64,000 nt of DNA. It comes from Telopea speciosissima. Lineage: Eukaryota; Streptophyta; Magnoliopsida; Proteales; Proteaceae. Positions 23,848 through 35,597 of this stretch are shown here, in pieces; within the stretch, counting starts at the first letter, position 1; every line of letters begins with the position of its first letter. A program made the translations under genes and the position numbers. The notes below the pieces were generated by a model. That model ran no database searches. It worked only from the letters and a program-made list of their open reading frames with translations, and was not told the origin of the DNA. The stretch lies in assembly GCF_018873765.1 (NCBI RefSeq), contig NC_057917.1, forward strand, positions 52,755,464 to 52,819,463, read 5' to 3'.

Positions 23848-26184
23848 TTACTTGAATTTATTCTTCTCCTTCACTGGACCTCTTGGAATCTTGTTAAGGA
23901 CATTGGAATCAAATTTCTTGTATAATTTTTTGATGTCCTGGTTGCTCTTGCTTGCAAGGTAATCCAATTCATACTCATGGCGCTCATACAGAGCTGGCAG
24001 TGTTACAATACAGAGGAAACCTGCTCAACATATATATAGTCAGATCTGAATGAAGTCGATCTCAACTGGGCATGAACTGAAATTGCAGAAATTCATCAAA
24101 GAAAGACTATATTTTCTTACCAAAATATACAAGATTCAGAGTACATATATCGGTTCCGATGACTGATAGTATCCAAAGGGAAGCAATTACCTGGGAAGAA
24201 ATTGCTTCATTGAAGTACTTTGTGATTGAAATTGAAGTAGAAAGAAGGAGATGAAGAAGTAGATTGAGATACCAGAATGAAGAGCCTCAATTCCTTCCCA
24301 CAGGCAATGTCATAGAAGATGAACAAGAATCTGTTGAGCTTCTTGTGGAAGGCTTTAGCTACTTCCTGGAATGCCGATTCAGATACGATGATTTTATGGA
24401 GAGTTGGAGGGTCCCTGAAGAGTGAAGACAACAAGTGTGAATGTTAATTAGGAATTAGTACAGTTTGGACTTTGAAATCAAACATAGAGATCTTGCATCT
24501 CATCCATACCCAAAAGCATTTAAGAGGGGGGGGGGAATTTGGTTCTCCTCCAGCCGTGGCGGGAGCTGGAGGATCCAGCCCAGCCAAATCAGGGGTATTT
24601 GGATCATTTAACAAGCCCTCCCCCCCCCCCCCCCCAAATGACCAAACCCTGCAACGATTCCACAGATTAAAAGACAATCTGGATCTGGATCAGTCCCAGA
24701 ATCGATGTTTTTATGCACTAATCTTTGTTTACATACAAAGATCAGACGAGCCGGATCAACTAGAATCAGAATCGGTTTCATTCGATTCCGATTCTTGAAA
24801 CCTTGGCTTATAATGACTAAGGTATAGGGGTGAAACAGGGCTGGGTTAGGCCGGGCCCTAGCCCAACCCTGAGTCCTCTTAGCTCAACCCAAGCTCAACC
24901 TAGTCCTCGATTGGACTGAGATATCTCAGCCCAGGCACAATCCTGTCGGGCTTAGTCCAGTCCAGCTTGGCCCTGATTGATCCTGATTAGATCGGGCTCG
25001 GCTGGGTTGGCCCTAATTGATCCTGATTTTTGCTAGATCCTGGTTGGCCCTGACTTGCCCTAGTCGTCTTAATACATTAAAAAAATGAGACATATGTGAT
25101 TGGGTATTGGTTGTTTCATACTCAATTGACTATTAAACTTGTCTTTGAGTTAAAAAACTTAGCCCGATCTTAAAACCGTAAATATTTTCGTTCAATAGAT
25201 AAATTAGGTTTTTTTTTTTGGGTAAATCAATAGATAATTAGATACTAAAAAAATTGCAAAATGTAAACAATAAATTGTAAAACATAACTTAACACAGGGT
25301 CGGATTGGGCTTAGCCCGAGGCCTCAACCCTGGCACAGCCTGACCCTAACCCAAGACAAGAAAATTTCAACCCTAACCCACCCTCAGGGTTTGAAAATCT
25401 AGCTCAAACCTTATTCGGGCTCAGAACAGGCTCAAGCTGACAAGGCCAAACTTACACCCCTACTTAGGTACTATTTTCTTAACGACTAGCTTTTAAGGAT
25501 GAGTTCTACTCCAGATCGGTACCATGATATAAATCTTTGAATATTGAACTCCCGTATCTCAAACGAAATAGATGAATCTAATAAAATGAAGTCGGAAGAA
25601 GAGGTCACCAATTAAAGAGTGGGGCAGCTTTGGACCAAATAAAGAGGATGAGCATCATAGTGATGAAGATGTGGCAGAGAAGTGTATGAAAGGGGTACTC
25701 CACAATCTCAAAAAGAAACCACAACACTGTGAACCCAATAAGAACTGCTGCTGATAAGTTCTTGTTCCTCCATAACAACACATCCGCAACTGCAAAATCA
25801 GCCATGCATTTAAAAGTTCTATCACAACCTTATTGGAACAAGTATTCGGTTCTCCTCCAGCCGTGGTGGGAGTTGGGGGATCCAACCCAGCAAAAATAAG
25901 GGTGTTTGAGTCATTTTACAGGCGGGCCTCCTTAGAAAATGATCAAAAACCCTTCCTTTTTGTTGGGCTGGATCTTCCAGCTCCCACCACGGCTGGAGGA
26001 GACTCAGATCTCCAACATTTCACAATTAAGAGGTCATGAGTTCAACTATGTGGTCATCTGAAACTGACAGAATACCTGTTCCTCCTCCGAAGACAGCATG
26101 AAGCGGTCGTTCTCGACCGAAGATTTTCATTGTTGTGGATGAGTATGAGGGTTCGTCATGGGAATTGGCATGATACCTCGGCAT
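23848..26184 (-). CDS. Reticulon-like protein (RTNLB), 5 exons
   Basis: Exons on the - strand: 26184-26076, 25789-25609, 24414-24273, 24190-24121, 24020-23848. All joins are GT-AG and in frame, giving 224 residues, typical of short plant RTNLB proteins. It bends ER tubules as a membrane wedge. The reticulon domain starts after residue 36 (VADVLLWRNKNLSAAVL), with hydrophobic hairpin 1 (to IWSKAAPLF), a ~70-residue loop containing IIVSESAF and ACGKEL, hairpin 2 (from VIASLWILSVIG in exon 4) and the conserved tail LNKIPRGPVKEK. The C-terminus KNKFK fits a KxKxx ER-retrieval signal. The start MPRYHANS is the first in-frame ATG. Intron 2 carries a hAT element and intron 1 an inverted-repeat element. 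The closest Arabidopsis relative is probably RTNLB9 (At3g18260), from memory. Confidence 0.92.
24535..24640. repeat. Half copy of the GGTTCTCCTCCAGCC element
   Basis: Closely matches the left half of 25848-26006 (GGTTCTCCTCCAGCCGTGG and the following GGATCCA, GGCATTTGG-like phrases), then ends at a 16-base C run at 24620. The right arm is missing. It lies in reticulon intron 2. Confidence 0.55.
24825..25462. mobile_element. 638-bp non-autonomous hAT-type element
   Basis: Left end TAGGGGTGAAAC pairs with right end read as TAGGGGTGTAAG. Flanks are CTAAGGTA (24817-24824) and CTTAGGTA (25463-25470), an 8-bp target duplication with one change. The interior is dense in GGGCT/AGCCC words and has no transposase frame. 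It lies in intron 2 of the reticulon gene. Confidence 0.8.
25848..26006. mobile_element. 159-bp inverted-repeat element (MITE-like)
   Basis: Arms of about 40 bp: CTCCTCCAGCCGTGGTGGGA on the left pairs with its complement at 25981-26000. It fills most of intron 1 of the reticulon gene. No certain target duplication. A half copy is at 24535. Confidence 0.65.
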
Positions 26185-29095
26185 GTTTGCAATTAAGTTG
26201 GATTATAGAATATAGATTGCAAGTCTTAGCTTGGTAAGATTATATAAGAAGATTGATTCTATGGTTGGTAACAAAGAAAGTTATTATAACGAAGAAAGTA
26301 ATGGCTTTGGAATGGTTTTCAAGCTTTAGTTCACATGCCACTCACTAGAATAGAATGTGTATCCATCCAATTCTTCAAAAATCAGAGTGCACTCATTAGT
26401 TTCATTTGGTTGCAAGGAAAAGGAAGTGAATCAGTTTTAAAAAGAAAGGAGAAAGGTTCTCTTGGGTCTTCCTCACATGAAATGAAATCGCTGCCTTCCT
26501 TTGCAAAAGAAACCCACAAGCCCTACCATAGAATTATTTCAACACTTCAAAGAGAAAATTGTCTAAATTAATACTTCTGAAATAAATATCCAAAAAGAGC
26601 CTGAAAAACTCCCAAGGCCAAACCACACATCATCCTTCTCCTTCGGTAATATCAAATTAAACTATTTGAATCCGACCAACCCTCTACTGGGCTAAAGCCC
26701 ATTTGTCGACATGCCTTGATCCCTTCCTTCTGGCATCTGCCTCTATTTTTTTTTTGGTAATTTCATCTGCCTCTATCTCATCTCGTGCAACACCGTAATC
26801 AAGTTCCAAGAAAATATATTTGTTCTTATATACAATACCAATCAGTCATTTTGTTTGAGACCTCAAAACTGCCAGCAAAAGTTATGACCAGAGGAGAAAC
26901 ACATGGCATGTCAATGGCGTCCTAATCTTTTACTTAGAACTTAAGATTAGGCCAAATGTTTTTTGTGCCGGGGGCATAGACTGTGCCCAGACATATGGGG
27001 TAGGCGAAATGATCATTCTACCCTTCTCTCTCCCTGAATGGCAGGCCCATGTGTCTGGACACTGGCTGCGTTGCGGCACAAAGAACATCAGCCTCCATTA
27101 GCATTTTTAACCTCCTAGTAAAAGGGGGATAACCTGTTAAGAGAGGGGATAAAAATTAAGATCCAATATCCAGCGAGAGATATTTCTACTTTACCAAAAG
27201 AAAAAAAAAAAAAACAAAAAGGCGAGAGATATTTCTATGGAAAGGAAATCAATAGAATTGGGCTTTTCTATTCGGAATACCACCTGATTTCAATGATACC
27301 AAATAAAGTATAAAGAGGTGGCAAGCACACCAAAGAACCATTGTAAGTCCAAGAGAGTTAGATGATTGAATTATCTAGGAAATGAAAAATGAAAAGGCAA
27401 TCTCTAAAATCAAATTGTCCACAAGGAACTCAGTCTAAAGGCTCAGTTCCCCATAAGCCCACGAGCCAGGATCCTCTTCAATGACATTTAACCACTAGAG
27501 TCGATCTCCCACCATCCCTTGGAGAAGATCTGGATTCGAAACCTACAATGACGAATGTAAAACTTCTTTAAAAGACATGAATAACTGAAAATATAATAAA
27601 ATAAAAAAAGAACCGCCAAGAGGCACATGATTGAATTTAAATCGGAATTTCAAATCAAAACCATTACCTAGATATTCAAGTGGAATGCCACATTACATTT
27701 CCTTATGGCACAAATAAATGTTCAAGGCAAAATTTTTCCTTGACCACATGGGCTCACATGGGTCAGAACTCAGAACAGGAAAGAGGTATCATTATAGGCC
27801 TCATATCTTATTATGTGAGAGGGTGCATGTGGGAACCTGCAATCCGAAGTTCTTGTACACTCTTTTTCACATTCAAAAAAGTTAATTGAGGAAAAGAGAA
27901 AAAAAAATGTTGTATGGTCACATGGCCTGTGCACCTAGACACAGTAGTAGCATGCAAAACTATCACCCCATCGCCTGTGAAAAAAAAAAAATTCTGTCTA
28001 TGTTGATGCCCATATGTATGCTCACATTGGCCCCCTCGTCTATGCAAAGGCTATACAACCAACCAACAATCTCCTACCCAAGAAAAATAACGAGCCACAT
28101 GGTGGAATATATTAATAAGATAGATTGTTAAATTTGAAATGTGACCTAATTAGAGCCACATGAAAAAACTGAGATTATCAGCTGGGGAGGGAAGGAGGAG
28201 TTCCAATACCAGAAATGATCGTTTAGAGGTCCCACCCACATAGTTGTTATAAGAAACATTTCCAACCTAAGAAATTATTATTACTTTAACTGATGTTAAT
28301 AAGGATGCTTAAGAAAACAGAAGCATTATAATCATGCCCTTAAGATGGTCATCAGCTTGAATAATATACCACTACAAATATTCATTCTAGGTTTGAAATT
28401 TACCAATGGACATATATCACCCTCTTTAAAGTAATCGTTTCTTTCCCCCCCCCCCCCTCCCTGTTTTTTTAAGGGTTGTATAAACTAAAACCTAAAACGA
28501 CGCAGAAAATGAATAGAAACTGCAAATAAACAACCATATACAACACAAGGATTAACGTGGTTTGGCAATATTGTGTATGTCTATGGGCATGGTGAGATGG
28601 GATCTATTTCACTATCAATGGAGAACAGGGTTACAATAGTTCATTCCCACACCTCTCTCAGGTTACAGAGAATACCTTCGCTACAAATTCATAGCATTAT
28701 TATATAGGCTATTATGACCCTCCCTAGAACCCATAATGGTGGGATTCTTATGCATTAGATACACCTTTTTATTTATTTATCATATAGGTATAATTTACTA
28801 AATGCTCATATAAACCTAAAATGGTCTTTCATAATCAGCCCACAAACCCACACAACAAAATACAAAGACATCTTACCCCAACAAGGAGTGCAATTCTTAT
28901 TACTACCTTGTATTGAGGATGAAGAAGAGTACTAATAAACAAATAGATGAATGTTGTTACACGTGTACTAAAAATTTGAAAGAAAGAAGCGAAACACGGA
29001 GAAGGGAATCTGGTTGATCTGTTAATGTGGTTCCAATGCTCTTTTAGTAACAATTTGAAGTGTCAACGACAGGACAATGAGGGCAGTTCCAAATA
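26185..29095. other. Intergenic between the divergent reticulon and epimerase genes
   Basis: Shared upstream region of two divergently transcribed genes. It holds a MITE at 26957-27088 and a 13-base C run at 28445. A stretch near 28480-28760 contains AAGGATTAACGTGGTTTGGC, typical of plant LTR sequence, without a partner copy. No other gene recognised. Confidence 0.5.
26957..27088. mobile_element. ~130-bp MITE-like inverted repeat
   Basis: Left end ATGTTTTTTGTGCCGGGGGC pairs with the right end read as ATGTTCTTTGTGCCGCAACG. Internal CCAGACATATGGG and CCATGTGTCTGG also pair. Related CCCAGACACA phrases occur near 52985-53030 and 53840. Confidence 0.55.
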
Positions 29096-29380
29096 ATGGC
29101 AGCAGCAGCAGCTGCTTCTGCTTTTGCTTTGCCGCTCAGGATGATCTCTCACTCCCAATTCCCAACTCCAACCTCCACCAATCGCCTCCTCTTCTCCGCC
29201 GCAAACAACAGAAATATCACCAACGCAAACACCCACAGCTCACGACGTTCTAACCCAAATGGATCCAATCGGGACTGCTCTCCACTCGCCCACCCTTCCC
29301 ATCTTCTTCTCTTCCCTTCCTCTTCACACCATTCCGAGGGGATTATCCCACCCAAAATCAAAGATCCTTTGTTCCTCTAA
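29096..29380 (+). other. Overlapping frame resembling a plastid transit peptide
   Basis: The frame opens MAAAAAASAFALPLRM and continues Ser/Asn/Arg-rich with no acidic residues for ~60 codons, as plastid transit peptides do, but it is out of frame with the epimerase frame at 29259. A single-base indel around 29260-29370 would join them. Either this is chance overlap in a leader or the gene has a frameshift here. Confidence 0.35.
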
Positions 29381-32300
29381 GACAATGGCAGTGGCATCGG
29401 CACCGACCAATGCGACGACGACGAGTTTTGGCTTCAAAAACTTGGAGACGTTCACCGTCAATATACACACAGCGGAAGGAAGGCCCTTGAACGTGCCCCT
29501 GATAGCTCCATTCTTGATTGCCAATTCAAAGCTCGACAAGGTGGAGAATATGGCCATCAGGGTTGAACTCAGTAATGGGTGTTCCGGTTGGGGTGAGGCA
29601 CCCATCCGCCCTTTCGTCACTGCCGAGGATCAGAGTACGGCGCTTGTGAAGGTGGGCGAGGTCTGCGAGTTCCTTAATCGGAGTCCTCCGATGACTTTGA
29701 ATTCCGCACTGCGCAAGATTGGTGCCCTTCTTTTCGGACATGATTTTGCTTCTGTGAGTTCTAAAGATAAACGCTTCTACGTATTCTTATAAATATTTTA
29801 TGAAGTATGTGTTCTTTTTTCTACCAAAAAAAGAAGTATGCGTTCTTTTCCCCCTCTCAGATAGTTTTACATGTGATTAGTTCGCCCATTGTTCGTTCTT
29901 TCATCAATAATTGCCCTTTTTTTTATTTCGAGATTGTAGCTTATCAACTAATTGAAACTCTTGAATTGATTGTTGTTCGCTATGGTGTTTGGATTTTCAT
30001 TTTGAACTAGTGGGCTTCTTAATTAGTCGAATTACATGTCAAAACTGTCCTAATTCTTGGTTTTCCTCTTTTTCCTCACCAATTGTTTCTTATTTGAGCA
30101 CTCTCTCCCCTGTTTTTTGGAGGGAGAGGGGGTTGGTTTCATTTAAAGTTCAAGTTTCATGACACGGAATCTTTAATCATCTATCTCCGTTGAAATTGGA
30201 AGGGCATGAAAAAGATTAACATGGCCCCTAGGATGACACCCTTGAATCAAGGAATGGTCCAAATTGTATTCATAAAAAAAAAATAAAAAACACCTCATTT
30301 AACAATCCATATTTTATGATTCTTATGCATTAGTACTGCAAGTGTATCAGGTAGTACCGTAGAACACATCTCAACTCTTATGACTGAATTAGCAGAGGTC
30401 ATACCTAGTTGGCTGAACTTTAACCTTGTTTCTTGGACAAAAAATTATGACAGAGACATGCAAACAACTTTGTTTGCATACCTTTTACAATTATACAAGT
30501 GGAATATAAATGTTCTAATAAGTAACAAAACCCATTCTGCAATTTTCATTGGAATTTCAGCCATTGTCTGACTGTTAATTGCCCTCACTTATGTTGTATT
30601 TGGGATTGAAGGTTAGAGCTGGAGTTGAGATGGCATTAATTGATGCAGTGACTAATAGCATTGGCATACCCCTTTGGAGATTATTTGGCAGGGCATCAAA
30701 TACCATATCCACTGATATAACGGTTCAGTTCCTATCTTACACACTTCATATCCACTGGAAAGAATTTTTGTTCAATGGTTCTGTTGAAAAGTACTGTTCA
30801 CATGAACAGTGATTTAGTTGATATGTGTATCTTCTATTTTCCTAGTCCTAGTTGGAGTCCTAGTTTCTAATTATGTTAAGTCTTAATTCTACTGTGAGTT
30901 GTTAGTCTTAGTTTCAGTTTGAGTTGTTAGTTCTAGTTCTTTTCCTATTGTAACTTGGAATCCTATCATGATTAAGAATTCCTAATCTGATTAGGAGTTC
31001 CCCTTTCTATTTGTAATTTCCCCTCTATTATAAATAGAGGGGCTTTCCTATCAATAAAAAAAACAAGTTATTATTCTCTCATTCTCTCTTTTTTCTCTTC
31101 TCTCAAGTTACTGGTTACAGGTCCTACGTTTTCTACATGGTATCAGAGCACTAACCAGTTGCCGGTTTGAGAGTCGTTTTTAGGTTTTCAGTTTTGTATG
31201 GGTTTCATATACTGAAGATGAGTATTTGATGAAAATCAATCATTACCACTACTGTTTATGCTTCACTGTCGTCTGTTACTCTATCGATTTCTAGTTGCTG
31301 CTATCATCAAAGATGGATTTGGTTTTGAAAGGTGGTTTCCTTCCGATAAGTCGAAAGGATTGCCCCCGAAGAACAAGGGGTTCTTCTACCGCCTTGCAAT
31401 TTTTCTAGACGAGGGAAGATTATTTGCTGTTGTGTCGAATCTGCTGTGGAAGATTTCTGGGTCTTTTCTACTGCTGCTAACGCTATCATTACTGCTGATT
31501 GATAAAAATCCTGTGGCTGCTATCTTGCGATTCCAAATACCAGAAGTGAATCGAATTCCATCAATTTATCTGCTGCTATTTTGTTCGAATCTCTGCTGCT
31601 GGTATCATACTTGTCTATCGTTGAAATCGATTCTGCTACTGGTTGGTTTGTGCTCCATCGATATTTATTTGCTGTTCTATTCCGCTGCTGCTATCGCAAG
31701 TTGCGATCTATTTGCTGTTTCGATTACTGCTATTTTCCTTGGATGTCAAACCCTAGTCAATTTCTGGTTTTTATGTAGCAACATTGTGGTTTGGGTTGAG
31801 GCCTGAATCGATACCCTGCTTGTTCGATCTCAGAAGAAGCTTGATATATTGTGGATTTGCTGCTTGCGATTTGCTACTGGTTGTCTTTCCTTCGATTTTA
31901 CTGATAGGGCTCTGGTTCACGCTGGAGAGTTCTGGAATTGATTCTGCTTCTTTGAAGTGTTTATTCTGATTTCTGGAACCTGGTATTGTGGTTGATTCTG
32001 CTTCTGTTTGCTATTGATACATTCTCTGGTGATTGTTGTTTCGATCAATGGATTGAAGAAGATGGAGAAGATTTATATACTGCTGTTTTTTGTTCCATGC
32101 TGTCCGCCTCTGGTCCATGATTCAATTTCCACAGGATTATAGTTCTTTTTTGGTTGAAGGTTGAAAAACTCTTGAAGGTTTTGATTTCTGGTTTTACGGA
32201 AGGAAAGAGATGAATTTCTTTCGTAAGTTCCTCTTTTTCCTTTCTTAGTTTCATTCTTTTGTCAGGTTTCACGTGGGTTGAGATTGTTAGATTCTTTGAG

Positions 32301-34072
32301 TTTTCCCATATTGCCCCCACTCCCTTTCCTTTATTATGCTATGTCCCACCTTTTATTTATCTTCCAACTTTCACAATCGTCCCTTAATTTTTTTTATTTC
32401 CTTTCATGTCCCATTACTTCTTTATTTATCTTTTACCCCTTACAAAATTCTGGTTATTTACAGAACTGTCATTATCTTTTAATACATTCCCCTATTTGAC
32501 TACCCAGTTGACCCTTGAAAATTCTGGTTTATTATCAGTTTGTCCTTTGGCTTGGTTTGTATTTAAAAATTGATTTCCACCGAATTATAGCCATGTCATC
32601 CTTTTTTTTTCCAACACTGTTCCCTTTCAATAATTCTAATTCCCTTCATATCCCATACCTTTGGCATATACCCATACCACTTTGGACGATAATGGTATTC
32701 TCTAATTTGCCATTTCTTCTTTTTTCATTACCCTTAGCACCTCTTGAAAAATTTTGGAATATTATGTTTTTGCCCTATCTCTTACATCATCTCTGTTATG
32801 TCCACGTGTACTACACGTGAGGGGGAGATTATGTACAATACACTTGCAGACATTGCAGAACGCAGAACATGCAGGAACATTGGTGCAAAACATGGAAGAT
32901 CAGTTTTCTCCACCATTGCTATTGGGTATCCTTTGTTATTGGGTTGAGTTTGCCGTAAGGGGGAGATTGAAGTATTGAAGAGTATTGAAGATATTTGGTT
33001 GTTGCCTATTTGAGGATTTTCAGTTGGGTTGATACGTTATTTTTTCCGCTGCCTGATTCAGTTTGTTTTCGCTACTTGCTGCTCTAGTTATTTCACTTCA
33101 AGATTCTAAGTCACTATGACAATCTGAGATTCATCACTGGATAGCTATTAAAGATCGTTGAAAGCTGCCTTTTTTGGAAGACATTCCAGTCCTGGTTTGC
33201 TGATCATGTCTGTCCAAGTTTTGAAGATCTATTTTTTCAAGTTCTTGAAGGTTTATTTGGGAGCTGCATTCATATGTCAAGCTGGATTCTACTACAACTT
33301 AGTTTTTTTCATTTTATTCAAGTTGGGCATTAGTACCTTGTATGCGCCAACTTGAGGGGGAGTGTTAGCATTATTAGGAGTTCTTTTTTCTTTAGTTCAA
33401 GCTGGATTTTCTATCTTTACTTATTTGTATAATCCAGCTTGAGGGGGAGTGTTGAGAAGTACTGTTCACGTGAACAGTGATTTGGTTGATATGTGTATCT
33501 TCTATTTTCCTAGTCCTAGTTGGAGTCCTAGTTTCTAATTATGTCAAGTCTTAATTCTACTGTGAGTTGTTAGTCTTAGTTTCAGTTTGAGTTGTTAGTT
33601 CTAGTTCTTTTCCTATTGTAACTTGGAATCCTATCATGATTAAGAATTCCTAATCTGATTAGGAGTTCCCCTTTCTATTTGTAATTTCCCTTCTATTATA
33701 AATAGAGGGGCTTTCCTATCAATAAAAAAAACAAGTTATTATTCTCTCATTCTCTCTTTTTTCTCTTCTCTTAAGTTACTAGTTACAGGTCCTACGTTTT
33801 CTACAGGTTCATTGTACCAGCATTGAGTTTGGTTGCCTTGTTGTGTATGTGCAGATTCCAATTGTTTCCCCTACGGAAGCGTCAAAATTGGCTTCTCACT
33901 ATCAGAAACATGGTTTTAGCACCTTAAAGCTTAAGGTAGGGAAAAATTTTCATGCAGACATAGAAGCTCTTAAAGCAATAAGGATGGTCCATCCAGATTG
34001 CTTGTTTATCTTGGATGCTAATGAGGGTTACACTTCCAAGGAAGCTATTGAAGTTCTTGAAAAAATTACATG
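29259..34072 (+). CDS. Plastid-type dipeptide (L-Ala-D/L-Glu) epimerase, 5' half only
   Basis: Exons 29259-29753, 30612-30722 and 33855-34072 join in frame (GT-AG), giving 275 residues. This is an enolase-superfamily muconate-lactonizing-enzyme relative; the plant homologue is predicted to epimerise L-Ala-D/L-Glu dipeptides, probably in plastids. The N-terminal capping domain is complete (NVPLIAPFLIANSKL; GWGEAPIRPFVTAED; VRAGVEMALIDAV). The barrel starts with the catalytic KxK (LKLKVG, Lys227 and Lys229) and the first metal ligand (LDANEGY, Asp256). The donor at 34073 is good, but exons for the other metal ligands (FEQP Glu, ADES Asp) and the second catalytic Lys were not found up to the LTP gene at 44577. 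The start is 29259 or the internal ATG at 29385; a different frame from 29096 looks more like a transit peptide. Intron 1 holds a U6 retrocopy and intron 2 a 3-kb LTR element. Probably truncated or a pseudogene; related to At3g18270. Confidence 0.75.
30183..30290 (+). pseudogene. U6 snRNA retropseudogene
   Basis: The segment keeps the U6 landmarks in order: AAATTGGAA, AAGATTAACATGGCCCCT (AGATTAGCATGGCCCC in U6), AGGATGACAC, AATCAAGGAATGGTCCAAAT. It lacks the internal GCGCA and the normal 5' stem-loop, and ends in an A-rich tail (30273-30290) in place of the Pol III T-tract. No U6 upstream element is visible. The A tail indicates LINE-mediated retroposition of U6 RNA into intron 1 of the epimerase gene. 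Not functional. Confidence 0.85.
30782..31137 (+). repeat. 5' LTR of the non-autonomous element
   Basis: Contains a promoter-like TATAAATAGAGGGGC followed by a CT-rich stretch. Near its start is an 18-bp near-palindrome (ACTGTTCACATGAACAGT, one mismatch). Confidence 0.93.
33450..33805 (+). repeat. 3' LTR of the non-autonomous element
   Basis: Same length as the 5' LTR. The palindrome here is perfect, ACTGTTCACGTGAACAGT, with a CACGTG G-box at its centre. It ends 49 bp before epimerase exon 3. Confidence 0.93.
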
Positions 34073-35597
34073 GTAAGGTTGCTTTCTAATCTATGTGGCA
34101 ATTGCAACCATTTGGTTGGTAAATTTGCAAGTTTTGATACCACAGACCGGGCTAAAAGCAATTCCTGTCTCCTACTAATTTTCTAACATTCACTTGTCTC
34201 TAAGGAAACAAAAATAAACAATTGTGATAATCCACTTGAAGTGGTGTTCCCTCCAATTGCGTTACACCGCATTGTAAACCCCTATTTCAGTGCCTTCCTT
34301 GAAGGAACTTTTTATTCCATGAAGTCCAATCCAATTTGGGGGTACTTTAGATGGCTGACCCTAGGGTCCCCTCAGCATTTCCCTTTCTATAACTGTATCC
34401 TGCAGTCTGTTTCTGCTTATGTCAATGTTTTGGGGCTGTTGAGTCCCCTTTCCATAACATCTGATTTAAGGATACTATCTTGTCAAGAGGTGTGATTTGT
34501 TTTGTTCTTTTGAAATCCTTTTATGTTGGAGACCTTTTTTTTTTCTTGGTTAAGGTCATTGAAAGGCTATCAATTGTGTAAGAAGTTGAAGTTTTAAATG
34601 TAAAACCTCTTAAAGAACTGATAACCTTTGAATTGCCTGTTTGTTTGCTGGGTCCAAAGAGTCTTGTGACCTCCAAATACATCAACTCTGATGGGGTCAG
34701 TGGCTCCCAACCATGTTATGGAATGTTTATTTTGTAATCCTACAAGGAATTGACAATGGTTGGGTTGTGAATTTCTTTCATGAATCCTACATAAGACATT
34801 GTCTGGAGAGGGTTTATAAGTAGACCTTAATAGTGAGGTATATAGGTGGTGTCATCTTGGTCATTTAAGAGGAAGAGGGTGACTTTTCTTTTTAGGATGT
34901 TTTGGACATGGAAAGAAAGAAGTGTTTTGTTCTTCAGGGACAATTCTGCTGGATACATGAGAAAGAGTCATGTAACTGGGTGCCTGGGTTTTGAGTGTTG
35001 TTGACAGGCTGAGAACTTAAAAGGATCTGGCCTGTTGTAGTCCTGTTCCTTCTTATACAAATGGGCTGGATCATCTCATGGACATAGGTCAGCTGACCAG
35101 ATGACGTAAAATCTTCTTGTTCTTTGTTTGACATGTTTCTTTGCACATACTTCTACTGTTACTGTTTTTGGGTTCAGTCAAGCAATATATTGCTTTGCAC
35201 AACCACTGCCGACCCTTGTTTTATATCCTGCCGGTCATTTAATTTCTGATTCTGAAGATGGTGTGTGACTTTGAAAATTAGCGCTAATTTTTTTTCCAGG
35301 TTTTGTTTCTTTCAGTTTAGTTCAGTTCATTTTGTCTGGACTAATTATTTCAAACAAATAAAAATTCTTGTAGAGTTTGTCATGCTTTTATGTATTTCAA
35401 GTATTTAATTCATTTGCTAGTGTGATAATGGATTTCTCTTCTATTGGAATAACTATTTTGAGATATACTCCTAGACCACCCCCTCCCCCACCACTTGAAC
35501 CATCAGAAGAACCAGAGATTAGGACCGGAAATAGGTTGGGTTGGTTCAGTTGACTGTTCATGGTTACAACCAAGGGTCCAATCCAAACACAAACTGA
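34073..35597. other. Sequence after the last recognisable epimerase exon
   Basis: I looked for FEQPV, ADES and NIKLAK-type exons on the + strand and saw none. No alternative gene. This is either a giant intron or unrelated sequence after a truncation. Confidence 0.5.

Larger units (their letters stand above)
30782..33805 (+). mobile_element. Complete non-autonomous copia-like LTR element (3024 bp)
   Basis: Two 356-bp LTRs (30782-31137 and 33450-33805), both TGTTGA to TTCTACA, differ at roughly seven positions by eye. The target duplication is GGTTC (30777-30781 and 33806-33810). A primer-binding site TGGTATCAGAGC, complementary to initiator Met tRNA, follows the 5' LTR directly, and the purine tract TTGAGGGGGAG precedes the 3' LTR. 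The 2.3-kb interior has no gag or pol motifs; its longest frame (31258-31806) is a TGCTG-rich low-complexity translation. It was therefore moved by another element's proteins. Inserted sense in intron 2 of the epimerase gene. Confidence 0.93.

Noticed and set aside
24472-24798. 108-codon frame on + strand, with a - strand partner
   Set aside because: Spans a MITE-like half element, a C16 run (poly-Pro) and a GAATC-type repeat inside a reticulon intron.
28480-28760. Solo LTR
   Set aside because: Contains an AAGGATTAACGTGGTTTGGC phrase typical of plant LTRs, but no TG/CA ends with target repeats could be placed.
29149-29741. Antisense frames opposite epimerase exon 1
   Set aside because: Shadow of a GC-rich coding exon; no domain, and the sense strand encodes a known enzyme family.
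31258-31806. 182-codon frame in the LTR element interior
   Set aside because: Leu/Ile/Ser-rich translation of TGCTG repeats without gag, pol or any domain signature; the start is arbitrary.
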